From assembly GCA_964393115.1 (NCBI GenBank), contig CAYMST010000313.1, positions 1 to 5,312 on the forward strand: a stretch of DNA of 5,312 bases, in the 5' to 3' direction. The notes under the pieces were generated by a model. The model searched no databases. It worked only from the letters and a program-made list of their open reading frames with translations, and was not told the DNA's origin. Positions 1-5,312 of the stretch are shown in pieces; position 1 is the stretch's first letter, and every line of letters begins with the position of its first letter. Both the position numbers and the translations under genes were made by a program. Source of the stretch: CAYMST01 sp964393115. Its GTDB lineage: Bacteria; Bacteroidota; Bacteroidia; Cytophagales; Cyclobacteriaceae.

Positions 1-76
1 GAGCGTCATTTTTATACTTATCGGATGTAGTCTGCTGTTAGCCAGTAGCTTTTTGATAAGTACAAAAATGACGCTC
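1..76. repeat. 22-bp imperfect inverted repeat around a 32-bp spacer
   Basis: Bases 1-22 and 55-76 are reverse complements with one mismatch (base 14 A against base 63 C). The arms begin and end GAGCGTCATTTTT / AAAAATGACGCTC. The spacer 23-54 can itself form an inner hairpin (about 29-37 with 43-50, one bulge). The left arm begins at base 1, so the repeat may continue outside the window; bases 77-78 (AT) would extend it if the preceding bases are AT. The arms coincide with the first codons of a ccoS-like reading frame read from both ends, which makes a simple terminator or a generic palindromic repeat unlikely. It may be a fold-back rearrangement or an assembly/amplification chimera. Confidence 0.93.
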
Positions 77-78
77 AT
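1..78 (-). CDS. ccoS: CcoS start region (cbb3 oxidase assembly protein), partial and disrupted
   Basis: On the minus strand an ATG at 78-76, preceded by AAAGGA, opens a frame that begins MSVIFVLI. This is the characteristic start of CcoS, a short single-helix inner-membrane protein of roughly 45-70 residues needed to assemble cbb3-type cytochrome c oxidase. It lies downstream of ccoI on the same strand, the usual place for ccoS. After the eighth residue the frame goes wrong: it reads KKLLANSRLHP, which is the antisense of the missing CcoS helix, and stays open to the window edge. The expected membrane helix is found instead on the plus strand of the same DNA. Identification rests on recalled CcoS N-termini and on context; the C-terminal half (normally with a SGQ-DD type motif) is not in the window. 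Confidence 0.55.
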   Translation of the reverse strand, partial: MSVIFVLIKKLLANSRLHPISIKMTL

Positions 79-88
79 AATCCTTTAG

Positions 89-96
89 CAAGATTA
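89..96 (-). promoter_or_regulatory. Candidate Bacteroidetes -7 box for ccoS
   Basis: The minus strand reads TAATCTTG, one mismatch from the Bacteroidetes sigma-A consensus TAnnTTTG, ending about 10 nt before the ATG at 78. The implied leader is very short. The dyad at 140-155 is centred 58.5 bp upstream of the downstream edge of this box, close to a -61.5 class I activator position. Short motifs of this kind occur by chance, so the support is mainly the spacing. Confidence 0.35.
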
Positions 97-139
97 ATAG
101 TGGGAAGAAGGGCTACCGATGAGTGGTGTTAGGAAGCAA

Positions 140-155
140 ACTGATTTTTGTCAGC
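140..155. promoter_or_regulatory. Candidate Fnr/Crp-like operator upstream of ccoS
   Basis: The sequence CTGATTTTTGTCAG (141-154) is a CTGA-N6-TCAG dyad, the half-site layout of Crp/Fnr-family sites. The stretch GCAAACTGATTTTTGTCAG (136-154) is nearly repeated as GCAAAACTGATTTCTGTCAG at 3171-3190 ahead of usp. The repetition in front of two genes linked to microaerobic respiration supports a shared regulator, as in Fnr control of cco genes in other bacteria. The regulator itself is not in the window. Confidence 0.5.
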
Positions 156-169
156 CGGCGAGCCGCCGG
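155..169. other. GC-rich hairpin in the ccoI-ccoS gap
   Basis: CCGGCG (155-160), loop AGC, CGCCGG (164-169) form a perfect 6-bp stem that abuts the operator-like dyad. It stands out as GC-rich in an AT-rich gap. It has no T-run after it on the minus strand, so it is not a standard intrinsic terminator for ccoI, though it could act as a weak terminator, a transcript-end stabiliser or a processing site between ccoI and ccoS. Confidence 0.5.
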
Positions 170-267
170 TGGCGATTAAGCCTATGAGCAGAGATCAAAA
201 AAATTCTCTTGAGACCGGGAATATGAGCTCAATCACTTCAGTAGTTTCTAAAAGTTCTCATCATCAA

Positions 268-283
268 AGCATGAAAGCATGCT
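268..283. other. Short hairpin downstream of ccoI
   Basis: AGCATG (268-273) pairs with CATGCT (278-283) across a 4-nt loop, about 43 nt beyond the ccoI stop codon on the minus strand. There is no clear T-run directly after it; a T7 run occurs further on (complement of 199-205). It may mark the 3' end of the usp-ccoI transcript, but as a terminator it is weak. I see no gene in the rest of the 79-325 gap. Confidence 0.3.
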
Positions 284-325
284 ACTTGATATTCCCTCAA
301 TTTAAAAGATGAGCGAACAAAGTTG

Positions 326-2695
326 CTAGCTCCTCAATACCTTACTTTGATTGACACAAAGGAAAGTAACAAGCCCTACCACAGTAACTGAACTGACAGG
401 CATCAGGATGGCAGAAATCAACGGGGTTAAGTTCCCGGTCACAGCAAAGGACAGCCCGACTATGTTGTAAAGAAACGAGATTGTAAACGCGAAAAACACA
501 ATCCTGGATACTCTCTGGGCATAAGAGAGAATACCATCTATTTTGGTGATTTCCTCAGCCCTCAGTATTGCATCACACGCTGGCGAAAACTGATGGATAT
601 CTTCTGCTATCGCGATCCCCACTTCTGCCTTTTTTAAAGCCCCAGCGTCGTTAAGTCCATCACCAATCATTAAGACATTTTCATCCTGATTTTTTACGAA
701 GTTTAGCTTATCAATTGGCTTTTGTTTAAATCTTAGTTCATCAAAGTAAGGATCCAGTTTACCTATCTCGGCATCATTGTCTCCTGACAGCACTAGAAGC
801 TTAAACCTTTTTCTAAGCTGCCTTAGTATGCTAAAGATGCCTTCTCTGTAGTGAGACTGAACTTTGAATACGCCGGACTTTTCTCCTACCCGGATAAACA
901 CGTTTGATTCCTTCGAAGTGTCGCCAAGCAGAGCCATGTCTAAATAATCAGCGGATCCAACTTTAACTGAAACCCCATTGACTTCTGCTATAAAGCCCTT
1001 ACCAACTTCTTCATTAAAATGATGGATTGGAAACTTAGGGTCGTGGGGTAGTTGATTGTGGATTAATCTACTTAGCGGGTGTGCGGAGTTCCCTAATGCG
1101 GACCTCAGGTACTGCCGATCGACAGGGCTGAGATGATCTCCTTCATACCTGGCTCGTGCCTCGTTTTCGGTCAGGGTCCCTGTTTTGTCAAACACAATAC
1201 TATCAATACTGGCCATCGATTCGATCACTTCTGCATTCTTGAGGAACAATCCTCGCTTGCCAAGTATTCTCATGGCATGGCCGTAGGTGAATGGGAGCAC
1301 CAATGCCAAAGCACACGGACACGCGACTATCAAGACGGCAGAAACCGAATGCCAGACAACAGACTGATCTACGAACCACCAGTAAATACCCGTGAGCATC
1401 GCGATTCCCAAAATTGACAAGGTGAAGTACTTGCTTATTTTATCCACCCAAGTCTGAAGATTTTCATTCTTCTTTTTGAATACCTCCTGATTCCAAAGTT
1501 GCGTCAACTCACTATTATTAACTGATTTTTTTAACCTTACTACCAGCTCTCCCCCTTTCTGCCGACCTCCTGCATAAATCAAATTTCCTTCTTCCTTTGT
1601 CACTGGTTTCGATTCGCCCGTCACAAAGCTGTAGTCAATGTTTCCTCGTCCTGAAATGATGACTCCATCAGCAGGGATCAGCTCATCGTTATGAACAACT
1701 ACCAGATCGTCTTTTTTCAGTTCTTTTAGTGATCGGTGATATTCTTCGCCATCGATCAAACAGGTAATGGAAACAGGAAAATAAGAGGTGTAATCTCGTT
1801 CGAAGGAAAGGGCCTGATAAGTTTTGCCCTGGTACCATTTCCCGATCAATAAAAAGAAAATCAGGCCGGTAAGTGAATCGATATATCCAGCCCCTGTTTG
1901 TGTGATGATCTCATAGGTGCTCCTGCTAAAAAGTGTAAGAATTCCCAGCACAATGGGCACATCTATATTCAGGTTACCAAATTGAATCCCCTTCCAGGCT
2001 TTTTTGAAGTAGTCATTTGCAGAATAAAAAAGCACCGGAAACGCTAAGGCGAGATTAATCCAGCTAAATAAACTTTTAAAGTCATCGGTCAAAAGAAGCT
2101 TGGAATCAAGGTATTCCGGCATACTCATCAGCATGCTGTTTCCAAAGCAAAAACCTGCTACTGCGATCTTCACTCCTATATTCGATTTTTCGACATGCTT
2201 CTTGGTTTTATCCAGATTTTCAAGTGAAACTGCTGGTGGATAGCCCAGCTGAGAAAGTAATACTGCCAATTCTTTTACGGAAACATCTTGATTGAAGGTA
2301 ATGGTCACCTCCTTCTTGGTGAAGTGAACCTCCGATCGTAATACCGCTGATGTAATCCTTGGCAGGTGCTCCAGCAAATAGATACAAGAGCTGCAGTGAA
2401 TCGCTGGAAGTGAAAACCGTATGACCGAAGTTTCTGCGTCTTGAAAGGAAAGCAGTTGCTTGATTACATCCTCACTATCCAGAAAGGCATACTTCCTTTC
2501 GGCTTTGATTTGAGAAATTGACTTGTTGTTTTCGCTAGCCTCAAGATAGTGATGTTGTAAGTCAGAATAACTCAGCAATTCATGAACAGCCTTGCACCCA
2601 TAGCAGCAGAAGTAACTAGAATCCACTTCAATCGAGTCGTCGCAAGGGTCTCCGCAATGATGGCAGACGAGTTCTTCAGCTAGCGATGGCTCCAT
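326..2695 (-). CDS. ccoI: CcoI/FixI-type copper-exporting P1B ATPase for cbb3 oxidase maturation
   Basis: This 789-residue protein is an inner-membrane P-type ATPase that pumps copper out of the cytoplasm; the CcoI/FixI branch supplies copper for cbb3 oxidase. In order: a Cys-rich N-terminal metal-binding domain (C11, C14, C18, C30, C31, C34), an HMA domain with HCSSC (C101, C104), four helices (about 172-290), the TGES actuator motif (359-362), the CPC transport motif (459-461), the phosphorylated Asp in DKTGT (D503), the HP motif (H539-P540), GDGLND (678-683) and two final helices with YN (743-744) and MPVSS (765-769). All catalytic motifs are intact and the length is normal for the family. 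The start at 2695 lies inside the end of usp (20-nt overlap), which suggests translational coupling. The double N-terminal metal site, the helix motifs and the CcoS start downstream favour CcoI over a detoxifying CopA; the copper substrate is inferred from the family. Confidence 0.92.
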   Translation of the reverse strand: MEPSLAEELVCHHCGDPCDDSIEVDSSYFCCYGCKAVHELLSYSDLQHHYLEASENNKSISQIKAERKYAFLDSEDVIKQLLSFQDAETSVIRFSLPAIHCSSCIYLLEHLPRITSAVLRSEVHFTKKEVTITFNQDVSVKELAVLLSQLGYPPAVSLENLDKTKKHVEKSNIGVKIAVAGFCFGNSMLMSMPEYLDSKLLLTDDFKSLFSWINLALAFPVLFYSANDYFKKAWKGIQFGNLNIDVPIVLGILTLFSRSTYEIITQTGAGYIDSLTGLIFFLLIGKWYQGKTYQALSFERDYTSYFPVSITCLIDGEEYHRSLKELKKDDLVVVHNDELIPADGVIISGRGNIDYSFVTGESKPVTKEEGNLIYAGGRQKGGELVVRLKKSVNNSELTQLWNQEVFKKKNENLQTWVDKISKYFTLSILGIAMLTGIYWWFVDQSVVWHSVSAVLIVACPCALALVLPFTYGHAMRILGKRGLFLKNAEVIESMASIDSIVFDKTGTLTENEARARYEGDHLSPVDRQYLRSALGNSAHPLSRLIHNQLPHDPKFPIHHFNEEVGKGFIAEVNGVSVKVGSADYLDMALLGDTSKESNVFIRVGEKSGVFKVQSHYREGIFSILRQLRKRFKLLVLSGDNDAEIGKLDPYFDELRFKQKPIDKLNFVKNQDENVLMIGDGLNDAGALKKAEVGIAIAEDIHQFSPACDAILRAEEITKIDGILSYAQRVSRIVFFAFTISFLYNIVGLSFAVTGNLTPLISAILMPVSSVTVVGLVTFLCVNQSKVLRS

Positions 2696-3128
2696 TTGAT
2701 TTTACATTGTTTGGAACGATCAAAACCGGAACGTTACATTTTTCAATGACCAGAGTTGCATGGCTTCCTAAATCATTCCCTGCTCCATGACTGTTGACTC
2801 CCAGTATCACCAGATCGTAAGTGTGCTCTTTGATGAATTCCAACATGGTTTGAGCTACATTTCCTGGTAAAACGAAGTTTTCGATCGAGATCTGGCTTTC
2901 CTCAACCAGCCCTCTGGATAACTCATTCATTCTGGATTTGACCTCTTCCAACTTTTCAGGCAATTGCTGCAAAGTCTTGTCATCCGAAAATCTAGAAACG
3001 GTTGGAATGATGTGAAGGATGTTCAGTTCTGCGTTGTTTGCTGATGCTAATTCCATGCCTATCTTAGTAGCTTGCCAAGCGGCAGGTGAAAAGTCGGTAG
3101 GGATTAAAATTTGATCGATCACGGCCAT
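2676..3128 (-). CDS. Universal stress protein (UspA family), single domain
   Basis: A 150-residue cytoplasmic protein of the UspA fold. I chose the ATG at 3128, not the upstream in-frame ATG at 3230, because MAVIDQILIPTDFS is the classic first strand and D-x-S of the family, while the 34 residues before it look non-coding and cover the promoter and operators. AGAAGG sits directly before the start. The C-terminal nucleotide loop reads GVNSHGAGNDLGSHAT (about residues 117-132), followed by the last strand VPVLIVP. It resembles the G-2x-G-9x-G-S/T motif of ATP-binding Usps but appears shorter and irregular, so nucleotide binding is uncertain. It overlaps ccoI by 20 nt and leads the operon. Usp proteins are often induced under low oxygen or growth arrest, which fits the Fnr-like sites upstream. 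Its partner or target is unknown. Confidence 0.93.
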   Translation of the reverse strand: MAVIDQILIPTDFSPAAWQATKIGMELASANNAELNILHIIPTVSRFSDDKTLQQLPEKLEEVKSRMNELSRGLVEESQISIENFVLPGNVAQTMLEFIKEHTYDLVILGVNSHGAGNDLGSHATLVIEKCNVPVLIVPNNVKSNGAIAS

Positions 3129-3146
3129 CCTTCTTAATTTAAGGAT

Positions 3147-3154
3147 CAAAACTA
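3147..3154 (-). promoter_or_regulatory. Promoter -7 box of the usp-ccoI operon
   Basis: The minus strand reads TAGTTTTG, an exact match to the Bacteroidetes TAnnTTTG element. A TTTTG lies 17 nt upstream and may serve as the -33 element. Transcription would start near 3142-3144, giving a leader of about 15 nt before the ATG at 3128. The dyad at 3176-3191 is then centred near -40, where a class II Crp/Fnr activator sits. Confidence 0.6.
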
Positions 3155-3175
3155 GATGCACGGAATCGATGCAAA

Positions 3176-3191
3176 ACTGATTTCTGTCAGT
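3176..3191. promoter_or_regulatory. Candidate Fnr/Crp-like operator of usp-ccoI
   Basis: ACTGATTTCTGTCAGT is a dyad with 5-bp arms and a 6-bp centre. Its core differs by one base from CTGATTTTTGTCAG at 141-154. Its centre (3183.5) is 36.5 bp from the downstream edge of the usp -7 box. It lies between divergent genes and could also affect the kinase gene at 3289. Confidence 0.6.
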
Positions 3192-3198
3192 TCTAATT

Positions 3199-3212
3199 TT
3201 GAAGTTTGTCAA
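3199..3212. promoter_or_regulatory. Second Fnr-like dyad in the usp/kinase divergent region
   Basis: TTGAAGTTTGTCAA has TTGA-N6-TCAA half-sites, the Fnr/Crp-type outer consensus. Its centre is 22 bp from that of the first dyad, about two helical turns, so two dimers could bind on the same DNA face. It is 58.5 bp from the usp -7 box, the same distance as the ccoS dyad from its own -7-like box. Confidence 0.45.
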
Positions 3213-3244
3213 CGGAGAGTACCAATTCAATCATAATCAGGTGT

Positions 3245-3252
3245 TAGGTTTA
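3245..3252 (+). promoter_or_regulatory. Weak candidate -7 box for the kinase gene
   Basis: TAGGTTTA is one mismatch from TAnnTTTG and lies 36 nt before the ATG at 3289. No convincing -33 element was seen. It is proposed only because the 160-bp divergent region must hold some promoter for the kinase. Confidence 0.25.
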
Positions 3253-3288
3253 TCATTTAAAATACCCGCTTCTACCTAGAGATTAGCT

Positions 3289-4590
3289 ATGAAAATAAGC
3301 AACGAATATCTTATGTCTGAAAAAGGCCTAGAATTGCTGAATAAGCTATTTCATAGCTCTGGCGAAGGAATTATGTTCTTCGACAAGGAGGGAAAAATTG
3401 CGACCATCAACCCTCGTGCAGAGCAGATGTTTGGTTACACCGAAAAAGAGCTTCATAGCCAACCCGTTGAGGTTTTAATTCCAGAGCATAAACGAGTGAA
3501 TCATGTGAAGATGCGGCAGGGTTTTCTCCAAAACCCAAGCCCCAGACAGATGGGTGCAGGCAGAGACCTGGAGGGACTGAGAAAAGATGGAAGCACCTTC
3601 CCGTTAGAAATCAGTTTGAGCTACATTCAACATGAAAATGAAACACTGATCGTCGCGTTCATAACAGACATCACCATCCGGAAGGAAAACGAGGTTAAGC
3701 TTGAAAATCAGCGAATCAAGCTTGAGGAATATACGGGTAAACTGGAACGAAAAGTAAAGGAGAGAACAAGTGAGCTCGAACATATGAATCTGGGCCTGCA
3801 AAGTCAGATCCAAGAAAGAAAACTGGCAGAAAAGGCCTTGAAGAACAGTCTGGAAGATTTAAAAAAGGCGGAGCAGGAAATCCTAAAAACGCTAAACAAA
3901 GAGCGAGAGCTAGGAGAAATGAAGTCGCGATTTGTTTCCATGGCAAGTCATGAGTTTCGTACTCCTTTGACTACTATTCTTTCATCTGCCAATCTAATCG
4001 TTAGGCATACAGAAAATCAGGGGGCCAGAGAAAAGCATGTGGAACGTATTAAAAGTAGTGTTCAGAACTTAACGGTGATACTCAATGATTTCTTGTCGCT
4101 TGAAAAGCTGGAAAGTGGATCTCAGAAAGTAGAGCATAAAGAATTTAAACTGGCAGAGCTGATTGAAGAAGTACGGGAAGAAGTACAAGGCATGCTGAAA
4201 CAAAAGCAGAAGATCTCTGTCAATGGCGATGATCTAACCTTAAATTCGGACCCTCATATCTTAAAGAATATCTTGTTAAACCTCGTCTCCAACGCCATCA
4301 AATACTCTCCTCAGGACGGAATCATCGAACTAATTACTTCCAATGGCTCGGATTGCAGGATCACCATTAAAGATAATGGAATTGGAATCCCGCTAAAGGA
4401 TCAGGAGAGACTTTTCGAACGGTTCCATCGTGCGGAGAATGCCACCAACATACAAGGGACCGGACTTGGCTTGCACATCGTGAAAAAATACGTAGAGCTG
4501 CTCAGCGGTTCGATTTCTTTTGAAAGTGAAGAAGAAAAAGGCAGTGAGTTTTCAATTTTCCTTCCCGGACAAACTATTTCTTCTCCATAG
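3289..4590 (+). CDS. Soluble PAS-domain sensor histidine kinase, FixL-like PAS
   Basis: A 433-residue cytoplasmic kinase with no signal peptide or membrane helix. A PAS domain (about 15-130) is followed by a long coiled coil (about 134-210), a HisKA dimerisation domain with phospho-acceptor H221 in HEFRTPL, and a HATPase domain with N box (N331, N335), DNGIGI (362-367), F box LFERFHR (375-381) and GTGLGL (390-395). All kinase motifs are intact. In the PAS, H72 and R92 (in GAGR) with RKDGSTFP after them match the layout of FixL, whose haem ligand His and distal Arg are also 20 residues apart. Many non-haem PAS domains share this pattern, so haem binding is only possible. The gene diverges from usp-ccoI and shares its regulatory region. 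No response regulator is adjacent. The start at 3289 is the first ATG of the frame; M9 is an alternative that leaves the domains unchanged. Confidence 0.93.
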   Translation: MKISNEYLMSEKGLELLNKLFHSSGEGIMFFDKEGKIATINPRAEQMFGYTEKELHSQPVEVLIPEHKRVNHVKMRQGFLQNPSPRQMGAGRDLEGLRKDGSTFPLEISLSYIQHENETLIVAFITDITIRKENEVKLENQRIKLEEYTGKLERKVKERTSELEHMNLGLQSQIQERKLAEKALKNSLEDLKKAEQEILKTLNKERELGEMKSRFVSMASHEFRTPLTTILSSANLIVRHTENQGAREKHVERIKSSVQNLTVILNDFLSLEKLESGSQKVEHKEFKLAELIEEVREEVQGMLKQKQKISVNGDDLTLNSDPHILKNILLNLVSNAIKYSPQDGIIELITSNGSDCRITIKDNGIGIPLKDQERLFERFHRAENATNIQGTGLGLHIVKKYVELLSGSISFESEEEKGSEFSIFLPGQTISSP

Positions 4591-4740
4591 ATAAACCAAT
4601 GGGCCCACGATTGGAACCAAGGTAACAATCGCAAACCAGACCATTTTCTGATGGCGGCCCATTCTATTCAATAAAACGTTGATCATGCCAAATATGGCAA
4701 TCGCCGCTGCAAACGTCGCTATGTAAATCCAGTAGTTCAT
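4552..4740 (-). CDS. Small two-helix membrane protein, PLDc_N-like
   Basis: A 62-residue protein with one membrane helix at about 3-24, a basic turn (NRMGRHQK), a second helix at about 33-52 and a basic tail (WRRNS). The second helix, W-x-I-V-T-L-V-P-I-V-G-P-L-V-Y-L, is the signature of the PLDc_N family (the N-terminal membrane part of cardiolipin synthases), which also occurs as stand-alone short proteins of unknown role. No phospholipase domain is attached, so no enzyme activity is implied. Its last 39 nt overlap the 3' end of the kinase gene in antisense. Start at 4740 is the only reasonable one; it has no clear Shine-Dalgarno. Its function is unknown. Confidence 0.82.
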   Translation of the reverse strand: MNYWIYIATFAAAIAIFGMINVLLNRMGRHQKMVWFAIVTLVPIVGPLVYLWRRNSLSGKEN

Positions 4741-4874
4741 AATATTAGCTTTTAACTAAGCAAACCAATCTCAACCAGTTTAGCTATGACTTAGATTAAC
4801 TGCCGGATTGATCTTAATCAGCTCAGGAGGAAATGCTGTACGTCCGACATCTACTTTAAAACTCTGAAGCTATC
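4741..4874. other. Intergenic region between PLDc_N-like and DUF2490-like genes
   Basis: This 134-bp stretch should hold the end of the DUF2490-like transcript and the promoter of the small membrane protein. The only structure I see is a weak inverted repeat, GATTAA (4794-4799) with TTAATC (4814-4819), without a T-run. No exact TAnnTTTG box was found on the minus strand. Confidence 0.4.
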
Positions 4875-5312
4875 TCAGTTCTTTACGGATATTCTGTGAT
4901 TGAACCTAATCAGCCAGGAATGTCTGATTGGTAACTCTTTCAAATACCAATTCATATACCCGGCAGACAGCCGGACTGAGCGAAGCTTTAGTCTCAACTC
5001 TGCAATGGCTCGATTTTGTATAAAACCATTTTCCTTGTAAAAGAACACTTCATTTCCAAGTGCCAGGCTCAGTTTTGAGTTGAGTTTATAAGACGTATTG
5101 GTGCGAAAGCGAAACCTAATTTCCAGGTGATTCATATCATAAATCTCATTTTTTTCAACATCACTCATGTAGCGTTCTTCCATCATGGCCCTTAGGTGAA
5201 AGTTCCACCTGGTACCACTCACCTGGAACCTTACAAATTGAAAAGGACGTACTTCAGGAACTGACGTGTAGGTAGACGCCATCAACTTATGATATTCGAA
5301 ATACATCATGCC
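4875..5312 (-). CDS. DUF2490-like outer-membrane beta-barrel protein, C-terminal part
   Basis: The minus-strand frame is open to the window edge (GMMYFEYHKL at 5312 onward) and stops at 4875, so at least 145 C-terminal residues are present and the start lies outside. ATG at 5309 is unlikely to be the true start. The sequence is a run of amphipathic beta strands rich in Arg and aromatic residues: ERYMSD, HLEIRFRFRTN, LSLALGNEVFFY, NRAIAELRLKL, VRLSAGYMNWYL, HSWLIRFNHRI. The order of RFR strand, LGNEVFF and a closing AGYxN strand resembles DUF2490 proteins, predicted outer-membrane barrels of unknown function common in Bacteroidetes. It lies 134 bp upstream of the PLDc_N-like gene on the same strand. 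The family assignment is from recalled motif shape only. Confidence 0.7.
   Translation of the reverse strand, partial: GMMYFEYHKLMASTYTSVPEVRPFQFVRFQVSGTRWNFHLRAMMEERYMSDVEKNEIYDMNHLEIRFRFRTNTSYKLNSKLSLALGNEVFFYKENGFIQNRAIAELRLKLRSVRLSAGYMNWYLKELPIRHSWLIRFNHRISVKN

Larger units (their letters stand above)
1..88 (+). pseudogene. ccoS: Inverted CcoS N-terminal fragment
   Basis: Plus-strand frame 2 (first full codon at base 2) reads SVIFILIGCSLLLASSFLI, then drifts into STKMTLIIL and a TAG stop at 86-88. The first 19 residues look like the N-terminal membrane helix of CcoS, and base 1 (G) would be the last base of an ATG if AT precedes it. From about residue 20 the frame runs through the inverted right arm of the repeat and is no longer CcoS-like. 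The fragment points opposite to ccoI, so it is unlikely to be the working gene. It appears to be the piece that should continue the minus-strand start at base 78, flipped. Whether this is real DNA or a chimeric contig end cannot be settled here. Confidence 0.5.

Noticed and set aside
1..76. Palindrome as an intrinsic terminator or a REP/MITE-like repeat
   Set aside because: The arms encode the CcoS N-terminus from both ends, which explains the sequence better; no second copy exists in the window and there is no T-run outside the stem.
393..406. CTGACAGGCATCAG, another CTGA-N6-TCAG dyad
   Set aside because: It lies within the ccoI coding region encoding the last membrane helix (MPVSSV), about 315 bp before the ccoS start, and its flanks do not match the other two sites; probably chance.
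1133..1417. Plus-strand open frame opposite ccoI
   Set aside because: Antisense to the well-conserved ATPase core with no family-like motifs; a shadow frame.
3129..3230. N-terminal extension of the universal stress protein to an ATG at 3230
   Set aside because: The added 34 residues do not resemble Usp N-termini and cover an exact TAnnTTTG promoter box and two dyads; the ATG at 3128 gives the standard Usp start.
3604..3946. Minus-strand open frames opposite the kinase PAS and coiled-coil region
   Set aside because: Antisense to a clearly coding, domain-complete kinase; composition is what the complement of a Lys/Glu-rich coiled coil gives.
4401..4634. Minus-strand open frame opposite the kinase ATPase domain
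   Set aside because: It overlaps the conserved HATPase motifs in antisense and part of the better-supported PLDc_N-like gene in another frame.
4825..4859. AGGAGG followed by ATG and an 8-codon plus-strand frame
   Set aside because: The spacing is too short, the frame is tiny, the organism type makes little use of Shine-Dalgarno, and nothing downstream on that strand would be controlled.
1..5312. CRISPR array, tRNA, rRNA or insertion sequence
   Set aside because: No regular spaced repeats, no tRNA- or rRNA-like segments, and no transposase or terminal repeat pair were seen.

Overview
The window looks like a chromosomal piece of a Bacteroidota (Bacteroidetes) genome, probably a Cytophagales-type marine or soil bacterium. 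The grounds are moderate AT content, a start region with little Shine-Dalgarno signal, a promoter element of the Bacteroidetes TAnnTTTG (-7) type, a CcoI-type copper ATPase with the long Cys-rich N-terminus typical of this phylum, and a DUF2490-type outer-membrane protein. Genus cannot be read from the sequence.

Layout. Bases 1-78 hold the N-terminal coding segment of ccoS, the small cbb3 oxidase assembly protein, in an abnormal fold-back form: a 22-bp inverted repeat around a 32-bp spacer. Bases 79-325 are a regulatory gap with an Fnr/Crp-like dyad, a -7-like box and two small hairpins. Then, all on the minus strand, come ccoI (326-2695) and a universal stress protein (2676-3128), whose coding ends overlap by 20 nt. 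Transcription order is usp, ccoI, ccoS. A 160-bp divergent region (3129-3288) carries two dyads and a -7 box for usp. On the plus strand is a soluble PAS sensor histidine kinase (3289-4590) with a FixL-like PAS domain. It runs tail to tail into a 62-residue two-helix membrane protein of the PLDc_N type (4552-4740, minus). The window closes with the 3' part of a DUF2490-like beta-barrel gene (4875-5312, minus).

How the genes fit together. CcoI exports copper needed for cbb3 oxidase and CcoS helps cofactor insertion, so this is the maturation end of a high-affinity cytochrome oxidase locus; the structural genes ccoNOP would be expected just beyond base 1. The same dyad (CTGATTTYTGTCAG) lies upstream of both usp and ccoS, and the distances from dyads to -7 boxes agree with Crp/Fnr class II and class I activation. 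I infer an oxygen- or redox-responsive unit of stress protein, copper pump and oxidase assembly, with a divergent kinase that could be an oxygen or redox sensor. Nothing in the window proves a novel system. The strongest oddities are the ccoS fold-back at the left edge, the repeated operator geometry, and the FixL-like His/Arg pair in the kinase.
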